DNA of 64,000 nucleotides from UMGS1663 sp963621995 (GTDB taxonomy: Bacteria > Bacillota > Clostridia > TANB77 > CAG-508). Position 1 is the stretch's first letter. Each line of letters opens with the position of its first letter. Below are positions 1 to 8,470 of this stretch, piece after piece. The translations under genes were made by a program, and so were the position numbers. The notes under the pieces are model-generated. The model was not told the DNA's origin, did not search any database, and worked only from the letters and a program-made list of their open reading frames with translations. The stretch lies in contig CAVFFZ010000001.1 of NCBI GenBank assembly GCA_963621995.1, positions 62,001 through 126,000 on the forward strand, given 5' to 3'.

Positions 1-290
1 TCTGATAAATCTTGGTATGTTACATTTCCATTTTCATCTACTACTTTGTAATGAAATACATTTGCATTTGTAGAAGATGATATTATTGAACCACCTTTTT
101 GTAATATTCCAGATGCTGTATCTGCACTACTTAATCTTATATAATCATTTTTTAGAAGTCCACGATATCCATCTATAAATCCATAACATTCTACACCGTT
201 ATTTTCTGCAGTTTTTACTATAGCTCTTATTACTGCATTAAATCCTGATACGTCTCCACCATTTGCTAGTATTGCTACCTTTTTTACCAT
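1..290 (-). CDS. pfkA: 6-phosphofructokinase, N-terminal part (runs off the window)
   Basis: The visible N-terminal 96-97 residues begin MVKKVAILANGGDVSGFNAV, the nucleotide-binding start of the phosphofructokinase family (GGDxxGxNAxIR), followed by GFIDGYRGLL and GILQKGGSIISSS, which matches the family GG(T/S)xLxSS loop. The enzyme phosphorylates fructose 6-phosphate in glycolysis. Whether it uses ATP or pyrophosphate cannot be decided because the discriminating residues lie outside the window. The start is supported by a GGAGGA ribosome binding site about 8 bases upstream. Confidence 0.85.
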   Translation of the reverse strand, partial: MVKKVAILANGGDVSGFNAVIRAIVKTAENNGVECYGFIDGYRGLLKNDYIRLSSADTASGILQKGGSIISSSTNANVFHYKVVDENGNVTYQDLS

Positions 291-393
291 TTTTTCTTCC
301 TCCTAAATTTTCTTCACTTTTTTACATGTTATTTATTATATCAATAATTTATTTTTTTACAAGTAATTTAGGAAAAATTTTATTATAAAAATC

Positions 394-1107
394 TTATCTA
401 TTGCTTATATGGATATTTCCTATATCTGTTTGCATTTCTCTTTCTATAATATTTTGTATTTGTGCAATTTGCTCTTGTTCTAATTTGTCTATTCTTACTA
501 CAACACTAATGTTTTTTTCATTAACAAATATAACTAAATCTTCTATTCCTTTTGTTTTTATTAAGTTTTCACAAATCATTATTTTATTTTTTATATCATT
601 TATATTTTTTATTTCTGTTTGTGCTATTGATTTCTGTGTTTCACTTATTGTTTCATTTTCTAATATTTTTCTATAACTTTCTAACATTTGTGAATACATT
701 GTTTCTCTACTTAACCTTGAAGATGAAAAATATTCTTTTATTTCATTAGAAGTTGTACTGGTAGTTACACTGGTGTTTGTATTGTTGTTGATATTTGTGT
801 TTGTGCTATTATCCTCTATATTTGTACTTGTTTCTTCCGAATTATTTCCTACTACACCTGTTTCTTGTACTTTTTCTGTTTCTTCTTCTTCATTTGAAAC
901 TAATGCTTCCTCATTAATGCCTTCTTCAACTCCATTACTACTTACCAATTTTGCATCTCCAATTGATGCTACATCTGCTTTTTCTTCTGTATTGGTACTT
1001 GTAGGAGTTGCTTCATTATAGTTTGCAGTATAGTTCAAATACCCTGCTGTTACAAGCATTAAAGCAATTACAATAATTATAATTTGATTTCTTTTTAAAA
1101 TTTTCAT
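394..1107 (-). CDS. spoIIIAH: Stage III sporulation protein AH (SpoIIIAH)
   Basis: 237 residues: a short cytoplasmic start (MKILKRNQ), one membrane helix at about residues 8-27, a low-complexity Asn/Thr/Ser/Glu linker to about residue 125, and a conserved C-terminal domain ending DLVIFVNEKNISVVVRIDKL. This is the SpoIIIAH layout, a YscJ/FliF-like ring protein that pairs with SpoIIQ across the inter-membrane space of the engulfed forespore. I chose the ATG at 1107 over an upstream ATG at 1170 because GGAGGAAG precedes it and the membrane helix then sits at the N-terminus. It is the last gene of the spoIIIA operon. Confidence 0.9.
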   Translation of the reverse strand: MKILKRNQIIIIVIALMLVTAGYLNYTANYNEATPTSTNTEEKADVASIGDAKLVSSNGVEEGINEEALVSNEEEETEKVQETGVVGNNSEETSTNIEDNSTNTNINNNTNTSVTTSTTSNEIKEYFSSSRLSRETMYSQMLESYRKILENETISETQKSIAQTEIKNINDIKNKIMICENLIKTKGIEDLVIFVNEKNISVVVRIDKLEQEQIAQIQNIIEREMQTDIGNIHISNR

Positions 1108-1228
1108 AAGTTTCTTCCTCCATTCGCATTTTTTAATTAGCACAATAACAATTCCATTTACATTGTGCATATAAATTATTTTTTATATACTAGGAACCTT
1201 CTCTAACATATAAAAGGCTTTGCTAAAT

Positions 1229-1853
1229 CTAATTTCCTACCATTTCAAAAACCTGTATTTTATGAGTTTCTAAACCTGTTGCCGCTTCTACAGCTTGCAT
1301 TATGTTTGTTTTTATTTCACTATTTTTCGCTCCTTGTGCTGTTACAACCGCTCCTTCTATTTTAGGTTTTATAATACTTTGAGTTACTGGCACTTTTTCT
1401 CCATTTACTTCTTGGTATATAACTTCTTTTTTACTATTTTCTTGAGTTATTTTTCTATTTCCGTCCATCGTTATCACTTTCTTCTGTATCACTTTTTGTG
1501 CTGTCTTCGTTATACATTGCTATTACTTGACTTGTTTGTGAATATGTAATAAGTACTTTTACTTTTCCCACTCCCTGTATATTTTGCAGTATATTTTCTA
1601 GTTTTTGTTCTAATTCATTACTATTTTCTGTTTCAGCTTCTTCTTGTTCTTTGGCAAGTTCTTTTCCTACATTTGACTGCACATTTTCTTCGTTTTCTTT
1701 TTTATTGTCATTATTCCATATTGTATTTATTATAATTACTGTAATAATAAGTATAATAATGAATACTACTAAATTTTCTATTTTCTTTTTATTATTTTCT
1801 TCTTTACTAAGTATAAAATTTTCCTTTATTTTCTTTAGTTTCTCTTGTAACAT
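1229..1853 (-). CDS. spoIIIAG: Stage III sporulation protein AG (SpoIIIAG), read through a CGG-A +1 frameshift
   Basis: Two overlapping frames encode one SpoIIIAG. The first (1853 to the TAG at 1455) carries the membrane helix (about residues 28-46) and the conserved LENILQNIQGVGKVKVLITY. The second (to 1229) carries KEVIYQEVNGEKVPVTQ and the family C-terminus VEAATGLETHKIQVFEM. Zero-frame reading is GAT GGA CGG AAA TAG. Skipping the C opposite position 1463 gives GAT GGA GGA AAT AGA and a continuous protein of about 207 residues, close to the usual length. SpoIIIAG forms a secretin-like ring of the feeding tube. The site has the same C-GGA-A anatomy as five other genes here, so I treat the gene as functional. 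Confidence 0.88.
1461..1463 (-). other. CGG-A +1 frameshift site in spoIIIAG
   Basis: In-frame CGG (opposite 1461-1463) followed by AAA TAG, so a zero-frame stop lies two codons on. Dropping the C yields glycine GGA and rejoins the conserved second half of SpoIIIAG. Confidence 0.88.
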
Positions 1854-1898
1854 TTTATCCCTTCTTTCTTTAGTAAATAATATTTTTTATAACCTTGT

Positions 1899-2570
1899 TT
1901 AGTAAATAGTAATTTGCTTTTCACTTATTTCATATACAGATGTCAAATATTTCTTTATTTTATTTTTCTCTTCATTGCTAATATTTTTTTCTTTTGTTTG
2001 GCTTAATTCTTCATTTTCAGAATTATTAAAGTTATTTTTGTTTGTTTCATTATTTTTGCTTACATTAATTTCTATTTTCTCTATTTCATTTATATGTATA
2101 TTATTTTCTGTTTTTTCTTTATTGTTTTCTTCTTTATTATCACTTTCACTATTTACATATACTACTAATGATTTAATATCATAATTTTCATTGTCTTCTA
2201 CTTGAATATCAACATCTTTTATTAAGTAATCTTTATCTTCTAATTTTGTTTTTATATCTTTTTTTAAGTTTGCTATATATATCTGTTTAATACTATCTTC
2301 ATTTGTTTTATTTATATCTGTATTTTTTGAACTTGCTTCATAAGTTTCCATTTTTTTAGCATATTTATCTATATCGATTAGTGATGATACTTCAAAATTT
2401 GAATTAAAGAATTTGTTTATTACTGGAGTTATTATTTGAAATACTACATATACTCCAAGTACTACTTTTATATATTTTTTATTATTTCCATTTGGTAATA
2501 TCATTTGAATTATACTGGCTATTACTACAGCTACTATTATTCCTTGTAACCATGTATTTAAAAATTCCAT
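1899..2570 (-). CDS. spoIIIAF: Stage III sporulation protein AF (SpoIIIAF)
   Basis: 223 residues with two N-terminal membrane helices (about residues 7-24 and 36-53) around the family signature MILPNGNNKKYIKVVLGVYV, then a hydrophilic, Lys/Glu/Asn-rich domain ending in SVYEISEKQITIY. SpoIIIAF is a mother-cell membrane component of the SpoIIIA-SpoIIQ channel. It sits in the canonical place between spoIIIAE and spoIIIAG. The middle (about residues 145-200) is low-complexity, longer and more charged than in Bacillus. Confidence 0.88.
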   Translation of the reverse strand: MEFLNTWLQGIIVAVVIASIIQMILPNGNNKKYIKVVLGVYVVFQIITPVINKFFNSNFEVSSLIDIDKYAKKMETYEASSKNTDINKTNEDSIKQIYIANLKKDIKTKLEDKDYLIKDVDIQVEDNENYDIKSLVVYVNSESDNKEENNKEKTENNIHINEIEKIEINVSKNNETNKNNFNNSENEELSQTKEKNISNEEKNKIKKYLTSVYEISEKQITIY

Positions 2571-2637
2571 ATTAAATTTATTCCTTTCTCTCCTTGGCTT
2601 AAATGCACTAATAATTATGAAAATTTTTTAATTTAAG

Positions 2638-3810
2638 TTACCTATACATTAATCCGCTATTAGATATTTTTATTACAAGTGTTGTTCCAATTATAAGCAT
2701 AACTGCTAAACTGCATAGTATAGCAAGTAATACTCTAAATGTATCTCCTATTTCAGATAATAGTTTTACTATTTTTACATCTGCTATTGGTTCACAAATA
2801 GCAGAACCTATGTAATATGTAGTCATTAGCAGAACTAACTTTATTATAGGTGTAATGCAAATTCCTATTATAACAATTACTCCTACTATCCCCACTGCAT
2901 TTTTTAGTATTGATGTGCAACCTATTACTGTATCTACAGCATCACCTAATATTTTTCCAACTACTGGAATAAAACTAGAAACTGCCACTTTTGCAGTTTT
3001 TGCAGTAATTCCATCTACACTACTACTTAAGCTTCCTTCTACAGAAACTAAACTTACAAATAAAGTGAGTACCACTCCTAAAATCCAAACAACACTTGAT
3101 TTAAAAAATTTTGATAATTTGTCCAATTGCATGTAATCTGAAATTTTAGAGACTATTCCTAATACTGTAGAAGCTAGCACCAAAGGAATTACAATGTTTG
3201 AAATAAAATTTCCTATAAATGTAACCATAAATAGTAGTACTGGTTGCAGTAAATTTGCTGAAATTATATTTCCTGTTGTTAGAACAAGTGTGAGTAATAA
3301 TGGTATAAGTGTATTTGAAAATGCAATTAAGTCATTTACAGAGTCTTTTATCATACTAATTACTTGACTAAAATTGTTCATTATAAGTGTTACTATTAAT
3401 ATGTACTGTACATAATAGCTAATTTTTGCTATTCCTTGATTTTCTAAACCTTCGCTAATGCTTTTTAATATGCTATGTATTATTATTACTATCATAATAC
3501 TTGCTATAGTTCGAATAGAACTTAAAGTTTCTTTTCCTATTACATTTAGTATTCCTTTTCCTAATTTTTCGTTATCTATGTTTCCTGTTATTGCTGAATT
3601 TAATACTTCATTGTAATCTATATTATCAAATACATTTGATGTATATTTTTTAGCTTCTTCTATGAATTTGCCAATGTTTAAGCTATCTTTTTGAGTTTGT
3701 ATTATTTCTTCTTGTGACACTTCTTTTGTTTCGCCTTCTGCATTACAAGCAGAAGGATATAATAATAAAATAATTAATATTAAATTTAAAATTATTTTTA
3801 TTTTATTCAT
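2638..3810 (-). CDS. spoIIIAE: Stage III sporulation protein AE (SpoIIIAE)
   Basis: 390 residues: a cleavable-looking signal sequence (MNKIKIILNLILIILLLYPS, then Ala-Cys-Asn-Ala), a soluble stretch, and about eight membrane helices from residue 95 on. The ending CEPIADVKIVKLLSEIGD plus two hydrophobic helices fits the family. SpoIIIAE is the large polytopic component of the SpoIIIA channel. The ATG at 3810 is preferred to an upstream ATG at 3882 because AAAGGAAAA precedes it and the signal peptide starts there. A GGGACGGGG repeat lies immediately upstream, in the 112-base gap to spoIIIAD. Confidence 0.9.
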   Translation of the reverse strand: MNKIKIILNLILIILLLYPSACNAEGETKEVSQEEIIQTQKDSLNIGKFIEEAKKYTSNVFDNIDYNEVLNSAITGNIDNEKLGKGILNVIGKETLSSIRTIASIMIVIIIHSILKSISEGLENQGIAKISYYVQYILIVTLIMNNFSQVISMIKDSVNDLIAFSNTLIPLLLTLVLTTGNIISANLLQPVLLFMVTFIGNFISNIVIPLVLASTVLGIVSKISDYMQLDKLSKFFKSSVVWILGVVLTLFVSLVSVEGSLSSSVDGITAKTAKVAVSSFIPVVGKILGDAVDTVIGCTSILKNAVGIVGVIVIIGICITPIIKLVLLMTTYYIGSAICEPIADVKIVKLLSEIGDTFRVLLAILCSLAVMLIIGTTLVIKISNSGLMYR

Positions 3811-3922
3811 TTGTTTTCCTTTTCTTTTGGATTTTAGGGACGGGGCAAAAAATTCAAAAAATTTTATGAGTGAACTTAACAACTTTAAAAATTTAAATAA
3901 ACCCTTAAAATTTTTTAAAGAT

Positions 3923-4309
3923 TTATGGTAATATTTTTAATAAAGTTTCTAATAATCCTGCCATAATTGGTATTGTCATCGAAACCATTATTACTTTTCC
4001 TCCCATATCTACTTTACTTGCTATTGCTGTTTCTCCAGAATCTTTGCAAATACTTACTGCAAATTCTGTTAAAATTGCAATTCCTGTTATTTTTATTAGT
4101 AAAGTAACAAATTCTTTATGTATAGAAATCTTATTTGTAAGGTTATTTATAAGCTCTATAATTCCAGATATTTTTGAAAATATTAGTGCTAGTATAAGTG
4201 CACCTGCTAATAACGAAATGTAAATTGCAAATTCTGGCTTATATTGCTTTAATATTATAATTAGAATTAGCGAGGCTAATCCAATTCCAATAATTTTTAT
4301 TATTTCCAT
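3923..4309 (-). CDS. spoIIIAD: Stage III sporulation protein AD (SpoIIIAD)
   Basis: 128 residues, with about four membrane helices and the conserved ITGIAILTEFAVSICKDSGE followed by DMGGKVIMVSMTIPIM and a LETLLKILP end, as in the SpoIIIAC/AD family. It is a small integral membrane part of the channel. The start MEIIKIIGIG at 4309 follows spoIIIAC by 16 bases. A longer in-frame start at 4357 would overlap spoIIIAC and adds hydrophilic sequence not seen in the family. Confidence 0.9.
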   Translation of the reverse strand: MEIIKIIGIGLASLILIIILKQYKPEFAIYISLLAGALILALIFSKISGIIELINNLTNKISIHKEFVTLLIKITGIAILTEFAVSICKDSGETAIASKVDMGGKVIMVSMTIPIMAGLLETLLKILP

Positions 4310-4325
4310 ATCTTTTTTCTCTTTT

Positions 4326-4520
4326 CTAAAGATTAAAAATAGTTCTAACTGTATCAAATAATGTGCTTATTTCTTTAATTACCATTGTAAGTACTATTAC
4401 AAGTCCTGCCAAGGTAGTCATCATTGCCTGATCTTCTCTTCCTGCACGAACTAGTACTTGGTGTAATACTGCTACCAATATTCCTATAGCTGCAATTTTA
4501 AATAATAAATTAATATCCAC
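4326..4520 (-). CDS. spoIIIAC: Stage III sporulation protein AC (SpoIIIAC)
   Basis: 64 residues with two membrane helices. The sequence IGILVAVLHQVLVRAGREDQ is the SpoIIIAC family signature. It starts with GTG (opposite 4518-4520) behind a TAGGAAAA site. It is tightly packed between spoIIIAB and spoIIIAD in the standard operon order. Confidence 0.92.
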   Translation of the reverse strand: MDINLLFKIAAIGILVAVLHQVLVRAGREDQAMMTTLAGLVIVLTMVIKEISTLFDTVRTIFNL

Positions 4521-4578
4521 TTTAATTTTCCTACCTTGTAATGATATTTAGGTTTTTGCAAAGGCTTTACCTATAAAC

Positions 4579-5097
4579 CTATACTAAAACAATTACCATA
4601 GCTAGTCCTATTGTTACACCTAATACTTTGTACATTTTTTCACTTTTTTTACTTTCTTCTTCTGCTTTTTCTATTTGTATATTTAGAAAATTATCTACCA
4701 GTTCTATTTCACTTACTTGTCCTTCTAAATCCACTTTTCCCAGTAAATTACTTAACCCTTTTAGTACTTCTATGTCTTCTTTCTTAAAATTTGTATTTTG
4801 GCTTTCTAGTGCCTCTACCCATGCCTTTCCTGCTGGAAGTTCTTCCATTTTTTTTGCTGCTACTTTAAATATATTGTTTACATTTTTTACATTTTGGTTT
4901 TCTTTATTTCCTATTTCTAAAAATATCTCTGGTATTGGCTCATATGTCAATTTTATTTTTGTAGCAAAAATAGCAAGAGATGACTTCATTTCTTTCAATT
5001 CTCTTACTCTATTTTTATATTTCTTTGAAACTAATATTCCTATGTAACTGCTAGAAGTTAAAACTAGCAATAATATAATATATTTAATTATTTGCAT
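4579..5097 (-). CDS. spoIIIAB: Stage III sporulation protein AB (SpoIIIAB)
   Basis: 172 residues: an N-terminal membrane helix (about 3-21), a helical cytoplasmic region beginning KYKNRVRELKEMKSSLA with the charged stretch VDLEGQVSEIELVDNFL, and a C-terminal hydrophobic tail VLGVTIGLAMVIVLV. This is the SpoIIIAB architecture, a GspF-like platform protein of the feeding-tube apparatus. It is the second gene of the operon, 83 bases after spoIIIAA. Confidence 0.9.
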   Translation of the reverse strand: MQIIKYIILLLVLTSSSYIGILVSKKYKNRVRELKEMKSSLAIFATKIKLTYEPIPEIFLEIGNKENQNVKNVNNIFKVAAKKMEELPAGKAWVEALESQNTNFKKEDIEVLKGLSNLLGKVDLEGQVSEIELVDNFLNIQIEKAEEESKKSEKMYKVLGVTIGLAMVIVLV

Positions 5098-5180
5098 ATG
5101 TACCTTGTCCTTTTTTCTTTCGCTTTTTATATATGTATATTCAGTTCTTTTGTTTTTAGAACTTATTTTTTTATTTTTGG

Positions 5181-6134
5181 CTAATTTTTAGTATAAAGCA
5201 TATATTGTTTTTCTATTTTATTTAAAGCATATACCTTTTCTATGTCACCTTTTTCTTTTGTATCACTTAAAAATATAATTCTTTCAAAGATCCAATTTTC
5301 ACTTAGTTCTCTTAAAGTTGGATTTATTTTTATATCTTCTATAGAAGATCCATGTGCTGTAAAAATTCCTTTTATTCCAGAGCAAATTGCATTCATTATT
5401 GGATTTACTTCATCTTTATTTCCTATTTCGTCTGCAACAATTACCTTTGGAGCCATACTTCTTATAAGCATAGTTAAGCCTAATGCTTTACTTACATTAT
5501 CTAGCACATCTGTTCTAATTCCTATGTCATTTTGAGGTACACCCCTATACATTGCTGCAATTTCTCCTCTTTCATCTACTACTCCTATATTTATTCCTTT
5601 GTATCTTATTTGCTCTATGCCATTACTCAACTTTCTTACTAAATCCCTTAATATAGTTGTTTTTCCTACTCCAGGAGGTGAAACTATTAAAGTATTATAT
5701 ATAGAGTTTTCGTCTTCTTTTATTACATATGGTATTAATTTTGTGCTACAGCCAATAACTTGTTTAGCTATACGAAAATTAAGGCTGGAAACGTAGTTTA
5801 TATTAGCTACTTTTCCATCTTTCATAACAACATTCCCAGTTATACCAACTCTATGCCCACCTTGCATAGTAATATATCCATTACAAATTTGACTTTGATA
5901 ACTATAAATTGAATTATCACAAATATGCTGAAGTGTTTCCAGTATTTCTTCTTGCTTAACAATATGTTCAATTTTTCTTTCACTTTGACCTATTTTCAAA
6001 ATAATAGGTCTATTAGCACGAATTCTAATTTCCTCTAATAAATTTAGATTAATATTTTCAGATAAAAAATAGTCTTCAATTCTTTTAGATATTCTAATTG
6101 GAAAACATCTCAAAATGCTATTAATACAAACCAT
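5181..6134 (-). CDS. spoIIIAA: Stage III sporulation protein AA, secretion-type ATPase (SpoIIIAA)
   Basis: 317 residues. A Walker A loop PPGVGKTTILRDL lies at about residues 153-165, a Walker B-like KVIVADEIGN at about 232-241, and the GYITMQGGHRVGITG segment precedes them, as in SpoIIIAA and type II/IV secretion ATPases. It powers the SpoIIIA-SpoIIQ apparatus from the mother cell. The gene starts the operon and has a strong AAAGGAGG site. Spacing to spoIIIAB is 83 bases, longer than in Bacillus. Confidence 0.93.
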   Translation of the reverse strand: MVCINSILRCFPIRISKRIEDYFLSENINLNLLEEIRIRANRPIILKIGQSERKIEHIVKQEEILETLQHICDNSIYSYQSQICNGYITMQGGHRVGITGNVVMKDGKVANINYVSSLNFRIAKQVIGCSTKLIPYVIKEDENSIYNTLIVSPPGVGKTTILRDLVRKLSNGIEQIRYKGINIGVVDERGEIAAMYRGVPQNDIGIRTDVLDNVSKALGLTMLIRSMAPKVIVADEIGNKDEVNPIMNAICSGIKGIFTAHGSSIEDIKINPTLRELSENWIFERIIFLSDTKEKGDIEKVYALNKIEKQYMLYTKN

Positions 6135-6312
6135 TTTTCCTCCTTTGACTCCTTTTTGGTCGTTGCCTCTGAATATTTTATTCGTAACTTGTTTTCGCTC
6201 AAACGACTAAAAAAACTTTTGGTTAATCTGACCCCTTTTTGCATCATATTAATATTTTATGCTTCTGTTTTTAGTTTTAGAACTTTCCTAAAATATAACT
6301 TAATTTTGGTGC

Positions 6313-6352
6313 AAAAAAATAAAGAAAGAAACTTTAATAATTTCTTTCTTTT
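6313..6352 (-). terminator. Terminator after yebC
   Basis: AAAGAAAGAAA and TTTCTTTCTTT form an 11-bp stem with a 9-base loop. On the minus strand it is followed by a T-run (opposite 6313-6319), downstream of the yebC stop. The rest of the gap to spoIIIAA (6135-6312) holds no ORF that I can support. Confidence 0.7.
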
Positions 6353-6381
6353 TAATATTTATCTTTTATTATATTCTCATT

Positions 6382-7107
6382 TTATTCATCCCAGTTGTGG
6401 TAAACTTCTGATACGTCATCTAATTCGTCTAACATATCTAGTAATCTTTCCATTCTAGTTGCTCCTGCTTCATCTAATTCTACATATGTTGATGGTACCA
6501 TTTGTACTCCTGACTCTAAAAATTCTAAGTTTTCAGTTTCTAATTTTTCTCTTACTTCTGAGAATGTTTCAGGAGTTGTTGTTATTTCATAAACTTCTTC
6601 TTCTGATGAAAAATCATCTGCTCCAGCTTCTATAGCAATCATCATTAAACTTTCTTCATCTAATGGACAATTTGATTTATCTATAACTATTACACCTTTT
6701 TTGGTAAATAAATAAGATACGCATCCATTTGTACCTAAGTTTCCACCACATTTTGAGAAAGCATGTCTTATATCTGCTGCTGTTCTATTTTTGTTGTCTG
6801 TTGCAGCTTCTACTATAACTGCTATTCCGTTTGGTCCATATCCTTCGTAAATTACTTCTTCGTAATTTTCATTGTTTCCTGCTCCAGCTGCTTTCTTTAT
6901 TGCGTTATTTATTGTATCGTTTGGCATATTTGCTGCTTTACATTTTGCAATAACATCTTTTAATTTAGAATTTCCAGCTGGATCTGCTCCACCTTGCTTT
7001 ACTGCCATTAGTAATTCTCTACCTAATTTTGTAAATACTTTTCCTCTTGCAGCATCTGCTTTTCCTTTCTTTGCTTGTATGTTGTGCCATTTTGAATGTC
7101 CTGACAT
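6382..7107 (-). CDS. yebC: YebC/PmpR family transcriptional regulator or translation factor
   Basis: 241 residues opening with the family hallmark MSGHSKWHNIQAKKGKADA, followed by FTKLGRELLMAVKQGG and the internal YEGYGPNGIAVIVEAATDN. YebC proteins bind DNA as regulators, and some members relieve ribosome stalling at difficult motifs. The length matches the family. The start follows a GGGGGAGAG site. A mother-cell or competence role cannot be inferred from context. A hairpin terminator lies just downstream. Confidence 0.95.
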   Translation of the reverse strand: MSGHSKWHNIQAKKGKADAARGKVFTKLGRELLMAVKQGGADPAGNSKLKDVIAKCKAANMPNDTINNAIKKAAGAGNNENYEEVIYEGYGPNGIAVIVEAATDNKNRTAADIRHAFSKCGGNLGTNGCVSYLFTKKGVIVIDKSNCPLDEESLMMIAIEAGADDFSSEEEVYEITTTPETFSEVREKLETENLEFLESGVQMVPSTYVELDEAGATRMERLLDMLDELDDVSEVYHNWDE

Positions 7108-7260
7108 ATATCTCTCCCCCTCTTTGATTTCTCCTGTATTTTCAAGGTTTTTATCCTTTACCTTATAATTTTCGTCTTTTATTGTATCACATTATTTCAT
7201 ATTTGTGTAGTATTTTTTAAAATTTGTTGAAATTTATAAAATTAATTGCACATTATCTCA

Positions 7261-7313
7261 AAACCTAAAAAAGACTTTAAAAGAAAATCTCTTAAAGTCT
7301 TTTTTTTAGGTTT
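7261..7313 (-). terminator. Strong terminator hairpin between yebC and the small ORF
   Basis: AAACCTAAAAAAGACTTTAA pairs with TTAAAGTC followed by eight T and AGGTTT, around a short loop. This near-perfect stem with T-runs in both directions overlaps the stop of the 7312-7647 ORF and insulates it from yebC. Confidence 0.85.
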
Positions 7314-7647
7314 ATGTGTTTAATTTATTCGTGCATTGCTTGATGTAGTTCTTTAAAACTACTTCTACGCTTTCGTTCTGTTCTTCCCCGATGCCTGCAC
7401 TCTTGATTGCTTCAATCATCCATTGCATTGTACTTGATCTCTTTTTCTTTTTCAGGTTAATATCCTTATTGAAAGGTATTAATTGACCTTTTTCAAGCTC
7501 CTCTAAAGACACTTTTCCTTCAACACTTTGTATCACTATTGCTTTTCTAAGCAATTCATATCCTGGTATTTGAGAACTTATTCTATCCATCCGCAGGATT
7601 TCATTTGCTTTTGCATACAATTCTGGGTAATCTGCAATTTTACACAT
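7312..7647 (-). CDS. Small hypothetical protein, weakly Spo0A C-terminal-like; foreign codon use
   Basis: 111 residues with no membrane helix. IPGYELLRKAIVI and a later TMQWMIEAIKSAGI weakly recall the Spo0A effector domain (KGYxYLREAI, VERAIRxAI). I rate that resemblance as suggestive only. It has a perfect AAAGGAGG site. Codon use differs from the neighbours: CTG, GTG, GGG, CAG, AGC, ACG and TAC are common. It holds the only in-frame CGG of the window (CTG CGG ATG) not at a frameshift site. A +1 shift there would reach a stop four codons on (GGA TGG ATA GAA TAA), so the gene is probably a recent arrival. Confidence 0.7.
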   Translation of the reverse strand: MCKIADYPELYAKANEILRMDRISSQIPGYELLRKAIVIQSVEGKVSLEELEKGQLIPFNKDINLKKKKRSSTMQWMIEAIKSAGIGEEQNESVEVVLKNYIKQCTNKLNT

Positions 7648-7788
7648 GTTTTTCCTCCTTTATACACATAGTTTTAATATAAACTGTGTATTTGCTACTT
7701 AAACGTTACTTTTTTAAGTATAACACAACTTATGTAAAATTGCAATAGTTTTTAAAATATTTTTTCCATTTTTTTGAAAATTATATTT

Positions 7789-8451
7789 TTATATGTATAG
7801 TAAATATCTAAATATAAACCAATATTGACAAATACTTCCAAGAAGTACAAATATGTGAAATATTTCGTGAAATCCAAAATTTTTTGTTGTAAATGGTGCT
7901 TTTTTTAATCCGTAAATTACTCCACCTATTGTATAAAATACTCCACCAACTAATAGCCATATTAATGAGTGCAATGCATTTAATTCTTTAAAAGTTGTAA
8001 GTAATGGGTATGCCATTACTATTACAAGCCAACCCATTGCTATGTAAATTGATGTTGTAAGCCAACGTGGTGCTTGTAGCCATACCGCTGTTAATACTAT
8101 TCCAAGTATAGCTACCCCCCAGACTACTCCTAATATACTAAATCCCCATGGTCCTCTTATTGGGCCTAAACAAATTGGTGTATATGAAGCTGCAATTAAT
8201 ACATATATCATCATATGATCAAATTTTCTAAATACTCTTGTTCCCTTTTCTCCTATATTTAACATATGATATAAAGTACTAAAAGTATATAATAAAATTA
8301 GTCCTACTCCAAATATCGTAAATGATACTACATCCCAAGCGCCTTCACCATATTTAGCGGAATAAACAATTAAAAATACTAATCCTATAACTGATAAGAC
8401 CGCTCCTATTAAATGAGATATTCCACTAACTGGATCCTTAATTTTTTTCAA
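7789..8451 (-). CDS. trhA: PAQR-family membrane protein TrhA (hemolysin III homologue)
   Basis: 220 residues with seven hydrophobic segments and the family motifs KKIKDPVSGISHLIGAVLS, TLYHML (Ser/His metal-site region), FRKFDHMMIYVLIAASYTP and FHEIFHIFVLLG. The three conserved histidines are present. These proteins tune membrane lipid energetics. Translation starts at TTG (opposite 8449-8451) after a GGAGGT site, one base-pattern short of overlapping the acyl-CoA synthetase upstream. The 19-base gap suggests one operon with that gene. Confidence 0.92.
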   Translation of the reverse strand: MKKIKDPVSGISHLIGAVLSVIGLVFLIVYSAKYGEGAWDVVSFTIFGVGLILLYTFSTLYHMLNIGEKGTRVFRKFDHMMIYVLIAASYTPICLGPIRGPWGFSILGVVWGVAILGIVLTAVWLQAPRWLTTSIYIAMGWLVIVMAYPLLTTFKELNALHSLIWLLVGGVFYTIGGVIYGLKKAPFTTKNFGFHEIFHIFVLLGSICQYWFIFRYLLYI

Positions 8452-8470
8452 TTTAACTTACCTCCATTTT

